A DNA stretch of 64,000 nucleotides, from the NCBI GenBank assembly GCA_025526915.1, contig JAHLKH010000117.1, positions 21,361 through 85,360 on the forward strand. Direction: 5' to 3'. Positions 58,069 to 64,000 of the stretch are shown piece after piece. Below the pieces are notes generated by a model, which saw nothing but the letters and a program-made list of their open reading frames with translations, made no database searches and was not told the origin of the DNA. The translations under genes were made by a program, and so were the position numbers. This DNA is from Entophlyctis helioformis (taxonomy: Eukaryota; Chytridiomycota; Chytridiomycetes; Chytridiales; Chytriomycetaceae). Each line of letters begins with the position of its first letter. Positions within the stretch are counted from its first letter, which is position 1.

Positions 58069-58975
58069 GGTGATGCCAAAGTTCATTCCAAGAAGATTCC
58101 CAGTCCCCAAGACACTAGATGCCATACCCTTTCGAGCTTTAGGCCGTGCGTAGATCCCTCAGTTATGTCATCCCCCTGGTCCGACACGTCCACGGTGATG
58201 TATCCATAAAGTACGCTGGAACACACCATGGGCCGCCTGAAGAAATGCGCACATTCGCGAGGCGAGTGGACGCACGTCTCCAGGTGCATTGACTTGTTGC
58301 CGGTCACCACAGAGCCAAGACTCTGTGATGTCCGCAACACCGGATAGAACTCCTCCGCCGAGGAGCGTTATGTACACTTGGTCGATTCTTGTAGATACTC
58401 GGATGGTCCTAAACGTAGCCAGAAGATCGTCGTCATAGCCGAGAGCGGCGAGAGCGGCGGGATCGTTGGATTCGGGGAGTTTGTGTTCGATGGCTTCCGA
58501 GATCTGGGCAATGAATGGGGCGAGGTTGGCGTTGTCGCGTTGGATGGCGAGGCCGGTGCAGCTGACGACAAAGTGAGCCCACTCGTGGGTGCCGTTCAGG
58601 CTCTGGTTGCAGAGGATGCAGCAGCCGTCGGTGAAGGGGTGGTTGGCGGCGAGGAGGTTGAGGCGGAGGGCGAACTTGAGCGTCCACAGGCCGTCGATCC
58701 GGGCGAGCAGCAGAGTGCGGACGCCATCGGCAAGGTCGTAGCCGAAGCAAGGGGAGTTGGCGAAGCTGATGTCTGTGAACTGGCGGGCAAAGAAGGCGGT
58801 GGCAAGATCGGACTTGGGGGAGAGCAGACTGGTACGGGCAATACGGAGGTTGGTGCGGTCGAGGATGGAGAAGGTGGGGAGGGGGTCGTTACGGGCAACA
58901 GGAGGAGCAAAGTCGGAGAGGTGGAGACGGTTGAACAGGAGGCGAGAAACACGAGTCCAGTAATGGCGACGGGCG
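58069..58975 (-). mobile_element. 5'-truncated non-LTR retrotransposon copy 2 (3' end)
   Basis: The longer neighbour of copy 1. The minus strand reads YWTRVSRLLFNRLHLSDFAP, DPLPTFSILDRTNLRIARTS, LLSPKSDLATAFFARQFTDI, then the same segment as copy 1 with CILCNQSLNGTHEWAHFVVS and downstream Cys (CTG). It ends at 58069, followed on the minus strand by TAAAAAAA. The upstream limit is near 58975, where a 20-bp direct repeat (58930-58949 and 58978-58997, starting GTTGAACAGGAGGCGAG) begins. No RT domain remains. It lies about 150 bp downstream of the tRNA-Met gene on the same strand. Confidence 0.72.
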
Positions 58976-59115
58976 GTTGTTGAACAGGAGGCGAGAAAGG
59001 GCGAAGAGGCCCGTGGCAGACGCAGAGCCAGTGCGCAGCGGGCAGAGTGTGTGGCGTTGGTGGCAAAAGGAGAGAGCGAACAGAGTGGCTGTTCTGGATA
59101 GCAGGAAAGCCAGGC

Positions 59116-59120
59116 AAAAA
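59116..59120 (-). terminator. RNA polymerase III terminator of tRNA-Met
   Basis: Five T residues on the minus strand, starting 7 nt after the tRNA 3' end (A5 at 59116-59120 on the plus strand). Confidence 0.7.
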
Positions 59121-59126
59121 GAAGTT

Positions 59127-59198
59127 GCTCCGAGTGAGGCTTGAACTCACGACCTCGAGATTATGAGACTCACGCGCTACCGACTGCGCCATCGAAGC
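59127..59198 (-). tRNA. trnM-CAU: tRNA-Met (CAU), elongator type, no intron
   Basis: 72 nt on the minus strand. Acceptor GCTTCGA pairs with TCGGAGC (one G-T wobble). The D arm is GGCGCAGTCGGTAGCGC; box A TGGCGCAGTCGG is intact. The anticodon arm is TGAGT-CTCATAA-TCTCG with anticodon CAT. Box B is GTTCAAGCC within the T arm GTGAG/CTCAC. It lacks the A1-U72 pair of fungal initiators, hence elongator. The discriminator base is A, and no CCA is encoded. Confidence 0.94.
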
Positions 59199-59445
59199 TC
59201 CTTCTTGTTTTGTATTTCGCCAATGTCAAACAAATTGTATTAGTGTTAGTTGTTCATACAAACCAGATACACACAGCCAAGAGCAAGCAACACACCGCAG
59301 CGAGCCATGCACGCTCTTCCATTCACAAGCATGACCCGCCGCCCAGCACCACTGGCACCATGGTTGCGGCTGCACAACTCCACGCGGCCGACGGTCAACA
59401 GACTTGCCCACCGACGCCGAAACCGCTGCCAGATCTCGGATCGTC

Positions 59446-60510
59446 ATGTCCGCACAAGCTGGCGACACAGGAGCAGGAGCAGGCTCGCTTGCACCGAACC
59501 AGACGCTCTACGTCAGGAACCTGGACGAGCAGGTCAAGAAGAAGGGTGGGTCGCTGCCTGCCTCTGGCTCGGCCTGCCTCTGCGCTTCTGCTGGCGCACA
59601 CACTCACACACCGGCTCTCTGGCTGCGACTGTTGGCGTTGGCACCTGCGGGTAACACAACATGGCTGCGACTGCACGGCCGGACGCTGCTGCTGCTGCTG
59701 GTTCCTGGGCTTGGCGGCGGGTTGCGGCGGTGTCTGCAGAGCTTCGGGAGTCGCTCTACTACCTGTTCTCGCAGCACGGCCGGGTGTTGGACGTTGTTGC
59801 TCTCAAGACCACCAAGATGCGTGGCCAGGCGTTCATTGTGTTCGAGACAGTAGAGGCAGCCAAGACAGCCATGCGATCGCTGCAGGGCTTCCTCTTTTAC
59901 AGAAAGACAATGGTAGGCGGGCCGTGCGTCGGCCTGGCGCCTGGCTGCACGCTGCATGGATCTGACTCTTCCTGCGACCCACTCCCCTGCCAGTCCATTG
60001 TGTTTGCAAAGACAAAGTCCAATGCCATCAAGATGCGTGATGGCACCATGTTCAAGGGAAGCAAAGCAAAGCGGCCTGCCCATGACGATGACGATGACGA
60101 CGAAGATGCGGATGTTGGCATGGAGATGGACGGCCCAGACGTCAAGAGGCTCAAGGACAATGAGGAAGAGGTTGAGGAATCCGGTACGTGCAGATCCGAT
60201 CCGATGGAATCGCAGGCACTCGCTTTTGGCTGGTGTGCCGAAACTGACGCGGCGCCATTGGGATGCTCGCACAGAGCTCAACGAGATCCTGTTCCTGACC
60301 AAGCTTCCCGATACCACGACGGAAGAGTCGCTGACAACGCTCTGCCAGCAATATGCTGGGTTCAAAGAAGTGCGCATGGTGCCTGGCCGGACAGACATTG
60401 CGTTTGTAGAGTACGAGTCCGTGGAAGAGTCGGCGGCTGCCCGAAGTGCACTGGATGGATCCCGACTTGTCCCTAGAGTCGGCATCAGCGCAGAGTTTGC
60501 ACGCCGGTAG
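59446..60510 (+). CDS. U1A/U2B''-type spliceosomal RNA-binding protein
   Basis: snRNP protein of the SNF family, binding U1 or U2 snRNA stem-loops in the nucleus. Exons: 59446-59545, 59740-59912, 59994-60183 and 60275-60510. RRM1: [16 protein letters not shown] (RNP2), [40 protein letters not shown] (RNP1), [30 protein letters not shown]. An acidic linker ([12 protein letters not shown]) separates RRM2: [54 protein letters not shown], ending ISAEFARR. The two-RRM layout and KMRG loop fit U1A/U2B''; which of the two cannot be told from sequence alone. The upstream gap (59199-59445) shows nothing. Confidence 0.93.
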
Positions 60511-60756
60511 ATCGCACGCCGACGAGTCGCGGTCGTGGATGTCGTTGGGGGGTGTCTGTTGTGCTGATTGTGACGCGAATGAAGTTGGCGTTGCCATCCA
60601 CGACTTGCCCGCATCCTCTTTGTTCTGCGATCCCCCTTGCCTCTCCACCCAGGCTGCGTTCAAACCTTGCTCCTTGTCTCGCCCAGCAAGCAAGAAAGCA
60701 ACAAGGAAAGCACACCAAGGGTCGTTGGCATCGGCAGGCGAGACGCTCAGTTCAAT

Positions 60757-62174
60757 ATGCCAAAGTACCGGATGTTTCCGGTTGGGCAGCATCCCGACCG
60801 AGCTGCAGACGACACCGAGGAGCCCGTGACAGACGACGATGAAGCGCTCGTGTCGATGGCGCAGGCGCAGTCGTCGTCAGAGGGCGGTGTCGGGCCGCTC
60901 ATGACGCTCCAAGACCTTGAGCGATCGCTCAGTCTATCCACTTCAACGCCCCGAGGACAGTTTCGTCGATCATCCTCGGGCATGCACATCTCCAAGAAAC
61001 CGATCAACGACGGCATGCCGGCCGGCCGACGGGCCAGCGTTGCTCCCAGTGTCAAACAGGTCTCCGAGGAGCCAGAAGAGAAGCCGGCACAGGCGGCCAG
61101 AGACGGTGCAAGCGGTGGTGGTGGCGGTGGTGGAGGCAATGGCAGCAACCGAGGCACTGCAAGCCGTGGAGGCGATACTTTACAGGCTGGCGCATTCGAA
61201 TCGCTTGATGGCCAGCCAGGCAATGCTGGCGGGCCCAATCCGAACGATGGGATCGGCGGCGGCCATGCAGGCGACGTCGATGAGGTGGACAGTCATAGCA
61301 GTGCCAGCACCACAAGCAGCCACGCCTATCGCAAGTCGCAGCGCGGCGGCCGCAAGTTTCGGACGCGTCTGCACCAGCCGGCATCCAACCATGACGGCGA
61401 TACAGAGCACGCGCGTGGGACAGTCGACGCTGACGACGGGGCCGACAGCGAACCCAGAGCTGCAGGGCGTGTGGCCAACCGCGCGGCGTTGTGGGTACGG
61501 CCCAAGACCCGAAACGGCGAATCAAGCACCGGTACATCAAGCCGCTCAAGCCGCACGACCGGCCGCCCGTCGAGGTGGCCGTTGTGCGGCACGCGCCAGG
61601 GATCCGCGTGCGACACCGATCGTTGCGCAGCGTGCTCGAGTCGCTGCCAAAATACGACCAGGAGACAGGTGCACTGATCATGTGGATGCCGGTACTTCGG
61701 CAACCGATAGAGTGCGTCACCGGTGTCAGTGACTTGGTCGGGCACGCGCATTGTGGACTGCCGGCCGCCGAGTCGTGTGTGCCGCATGATCCGCAGAGCG
61801 CAGCGTCGATGGGGTCGGCCGCTGATCACAGGAGCACACATGGCGCGAGGGTTGACACGACGCGACTTCCGCGACTTCCCGGTGTGGCGGATGGCAAGAC
61901 GGTTACAGCCGGCCCATGGACACACAAGGTTAATCTGGATATGCTGCATGGACCGCCGCGATATCGGAGACAGATCAGCATCAACAACAAGGGCATCAAT
62001 GCTGTCCGGCTGCCACTCATCACGCGAATCCCCGCGCTCGCCAGCATCATGAGCGGCGGAATCGATGGCAGCGCAGCGCCAGCCGACCAGCTTCCAACAG
62101 CACCACCATCGCCAGACACGATGAGACTATCCAGCCACATGATCCCAAACGCCATTCGCGCCACCAGTCAATAA
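60757..62174 (+). CDS. Unassigned Gly/Ser-rich basic protein, frame interrupted
   Basis: ATG 60757 gives MPKYRMFPVGQHPDRAADDT. Then EEPVTDDDEALVSMAQAQSS, LMTLQDLERSLSLSTSTP, a poly-Gly run (about 61118-61140), and KSQRGGRKFRTRL; this frame runs to 61677. From about 61500 a second frame looks more protein-like: KRRIKHRYIKPLKPHDRPPV, EVAVVRHAPGIRVRHRSLRS, VLESLPKYDQETGALIMW, later HKVNLDMLHGPPRYRRQISI, NNKGINAVRLPLITRIPAL, ending AIRATSQ at 62172-62174. A splice or frameshift around 61480-61520 must join them; no good GT/AG pair of normal length was found. I do not recognise the family. Confidence 0.5.
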
Positions 62175-62316
62175 AAGCAACCGCAGGTGCTCACAAATGT
62201 GATAAAAGATGATGATTGCATTCCACAAAGGAAACAGATGCAGCAAGCAAGTATTCACAAAAGTCTTGAACGGGCATCAGGCAAAGCCACGCCAGGCCAA
62301 GCCACGTCAGGCGTGC

Positions 62317-64000
62317 TCACTCTGCACCGAGTCCGCTGCGGCCGGATCGCATCACGGCCGCTACTGGATGCACGATGCCTGTGCCGTCCGAGCCGAGCGA
62401 CTGGCCAGGCTGCCAGCCCATGGACTGCAGCATGCGATGTCCGACGTTCGAGTGGGCGATCGGCTGCGCACTGCCACCAACCACCTGTCCCATCCGTGGC
62501 GTGGCTGCATCGCCGGGTCGCACACCAGACGGTCCACCCTTGGCACCGCCGCCATTGCCAGGCCCAGGCTTGCCGCCCTTCTTCTTGCCGCCATTTCCGC
62601 CATCCTGCATTTTGCCCTTGCCCTTGCCCTTGCCCTTCCCACCGCCGCCACCGCTCTTTCCGCCACTCCACTGCCCCATGTTGCCCTTGAGCGTGTTGTT
62701 ATGTCGCTGCGCAACCTCCTCGGGCAAGTAGTGCCAGTTGTCTGGAACGTGCGACAGGCCCGTACGGAACACGACAGTCTGCTTGCGCTTGCCTGATCCG
62801 CGCGTGTTGGTGTTGACCTTGTACACTTTTGCCATGTCGCACACAAGTTGGCGGATGGCGGCTGGCATCGGCGCGAGTAAAACAGACGGCGACAGCGACT
62901 CGTCTGCAACAAAGTTGCGTATAATCTTGTTGGCCTGGCGCAGGAACTGGATAACCTCTGGGCCAACATGTGTGGATGCGGACTTGGCGAGGTCGTTGAT
63001 GAGATAGCCAGCCTGGCGAGCGCGTTCGGCGGCCTCTTGACGCAGCTTGGCACGCTTCTCGCGGCGATCAAGCTTCTTCTGCTTGCGCTTCTGGGTCTTT
63101 GAGACGCTATTGGCCGTCACAGCCGTCCACTGCCCGCCGTGGCTGTTGACGCCCACATCGCCAAAATCGATGAAGTCGTCGTCAATGAATGCAGGGGTTT
63201 TCAAGCGAGCAGCCTGTCTGCGAGAGGCTTAATCTGCTTACAAGATCTCTTGGAACTGCGGCTTGTGGATGACCGAAACTCGTGGGCTAGGACCACGAAG
63301 GCCAAGCCCCGGATGGCTGATGAGCTCGTCCTCGTCGTCATCCTCAGTATCGCTCGCACGAGTATCACGCCACGTAGATGGACCGCCAGTAAACGACTGT
63401 CGCATGTGTGATTCTTTGTCATGAAGATCGGCCGCGTCAAGAATATCCAGCTCGTCGACGTCCGGCTCAGCGTACACTGGGACGTCGAGATAGAAGTCCA
63501 GCTCGTTCGACGTCCGGCTCAGCGTACACTGGGACGTCCAGATAGAAGTCTATCTCGTCGAAGTCCGGCTCAGCGTACACTGGGACGTCCAGATAGAAGT
63601 CTATCTCGTCGAAGTCCGGCTCAGCGTACACTGGGACGTCCGGATAGAAGTCCAGCTCGTCGAAGTCCGGCTCAGCGTACACTGGGACGTCCAGATAGAA
63701 GTCTATCTCGTCGAAGTCCGGCTCAGCGTACACTGGGACGTCCGAGATAGAAGTCCAGCTCGTCGAGTCCGGCTCAGCGTACACTGGGACGTCCAGATAG
63801 AAGTCTATCTCGTCGAAGTCCGGCTCAGCGTACACTGGGACGTCCAGATAGAAGTCTGATCTCGTCGAAGTCCGGCTCAGCGTTACTGGGACGTCCAGAT
63901 AGAAGTCCAGCTCGTCGACGTCCGGCTCAGCGTACACTGGGACGTCCAGATAGAAGTCCAGCTCGTCGAAGTCCGGCTCAGCGTACACTGGGACGTCGAG
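62317..64000 (-). CDS. SQS1: Sqs1-like R3H and G-patch protein (5' incomplete)
   Basis: In yeast, Sqs1/Pfa1 activates the helicase Prp43 in splicing and ribosome biogenesis through its G-patch. The main exon, 63217-62317, has the acidic start TPAFIDDDFIDFGDVGVNS, then a KTQKRKQKKLDRREKRAKLR basic coil, an R3H-like domain (LSPSVLLAPMPAAIRQLVCD, MAKVYKVNTNTRGSGKRKQT), a Gly/Lys-rich linker, and the G-patch NVGHRMLQSMGWQPGQSLGS, DGTGIVHPVAAVMRSGRSGL. Upstream, 63477-63242 reads DILDAADLHDKESHMRQSF, TEDDDEDELISHPGLGLRG and VIHKPQFQEI, joined to the main exon by a possible 24-nt intron. Beyond 63450 the gene is a 51-bp coding repeat running past the window end. A 1-nt insertion near 63510 breaks the repeat frame. 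Confidence 0.82.
63441..64000. repeat. 51-bp coding minisatellite, about 11 copies, open at window end
   Basis: Tandem 51-bp units (17 codons on the minus strand: DVPVYAEPDFDEIDFYL with D/V, I/L and L/P variants). Most units are identical or differ at one or two sites. Five to six units carry single- or double-nucleotide indels (near 63510, 63745, 63765, 63858, 63882). Several cancel out, so most of the array stays open for 173 codons. Confidence 0.92.

Noticed and set aside
59127..59198. Initiator tRNA-Met
   Set aside because: First pair is G-C, not A-U, and the anticodon stem lacks the three consecutive G-C pairs expected of an initiator.
63441..64000. CRISPR-like regular repeats
   Set aside because: Units are contiguous 51-bp tandem copies without variable spacers, in a eukaryotic coding frame; a minisatellite, not a CRISPR array.

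Overview
The window is eukaryotic nuclear DNA from what is most likely a zoosporic (chytrid-type) fungus. Genes are intron-rich, with short introns of roughly 60-150 nt and GT/AG ends. The gene set is fungal or general opisthokont: Crp1/Mdg1-like CBM48 protein, Sqs1-like G-patch protein, IPI1, MEK/Ste7-type kinase. It also contains two motile-cilium genes, CFAP298 and DNAAF1, which fungi keep only where they still build a flagellum. Coding frames were assembled by eye, using conserved motifs to decide splice sites. No search was run, so family names rest on remembered family motifs.

Layout, left: 1-294 partial unknown; CFAP298 (545-1890, -); acetoacetyl-CoA synthetase (2286-6450, -); CDK11/PITSLRE kinase (6831-8494, +); IPI1/TEX10 (8570-12564, -); PAS-like protein (12977-15045, +); HOP2 (about 15155-16294, -); MEK-type MAP kinase kinase (16360-18317, +); small coiled-coil protein (18640-19543, -); UDP-glucuronate decarboxylase UXS1 (20097-22090, +); ING-family PHD protein (22417-24514, -). 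From AACS onward these genes alternate strictly between head-to-head and tail-to-tail. Related dispersed repeats lie in three of the head-to-head intergenic regions and upstream of CFAP298.

Middle: a same-strand run of Rab8/Sec4 GTPase, mitochondrial ClpP, CBM48 protein, USP3-type deubiquitinase, a RanBP2-type zinc-finger exon and double HMG-box protein, a degenerate peptidyl-tRNA-hydrolase-fold protein, and complex I subunit NDUFA9 (25271-40023). A minus-strand run follows: ACMSD, a Gln-rich coiled-coil protein, DNAAF1, and a DUF4097-like membrane protein (40230-48154).

Right: this part is more repetitive. It holds a frameshifted ankyrin-repeat gene (48855-50535), a decayed Ty1/copia pol remnant (about 51150-52110), a cyclin with a long Ala/Thr-rich N-terminus (52912-55117), about 2.2 kb of low-complexity DNA, two tandem 5'-truncated non-LTR retrotransposon copies (57330-58975), a tRNA-Met(CAU) gene, a U1A/U2B''-type spliceosomal protein (59446-60510), an unassigned basic/Gly-rich protein (60757-62174), and an Sqs1-like R3H/G-patch protein. 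The N-terminal part of that last gene is a 51-bp coding minisatellite running off the window end.

The genes are mostly unrelated housekeeping functions: ribosome biogenesis, splicing, kinase signalling, chromatin, mitochondria, nucleotide sugars and flagellum. No single pathway or defence island is evident. The most unusual signals are very small exons (6 nt in ClpP, 14 nt in UXS1, 15 nt in ClpP and ING), the repeat family in divergent promoters, the peptidyl-tRNA hydrolase homologue without its catalytic residues, and the in-gene 51-bp repeat.
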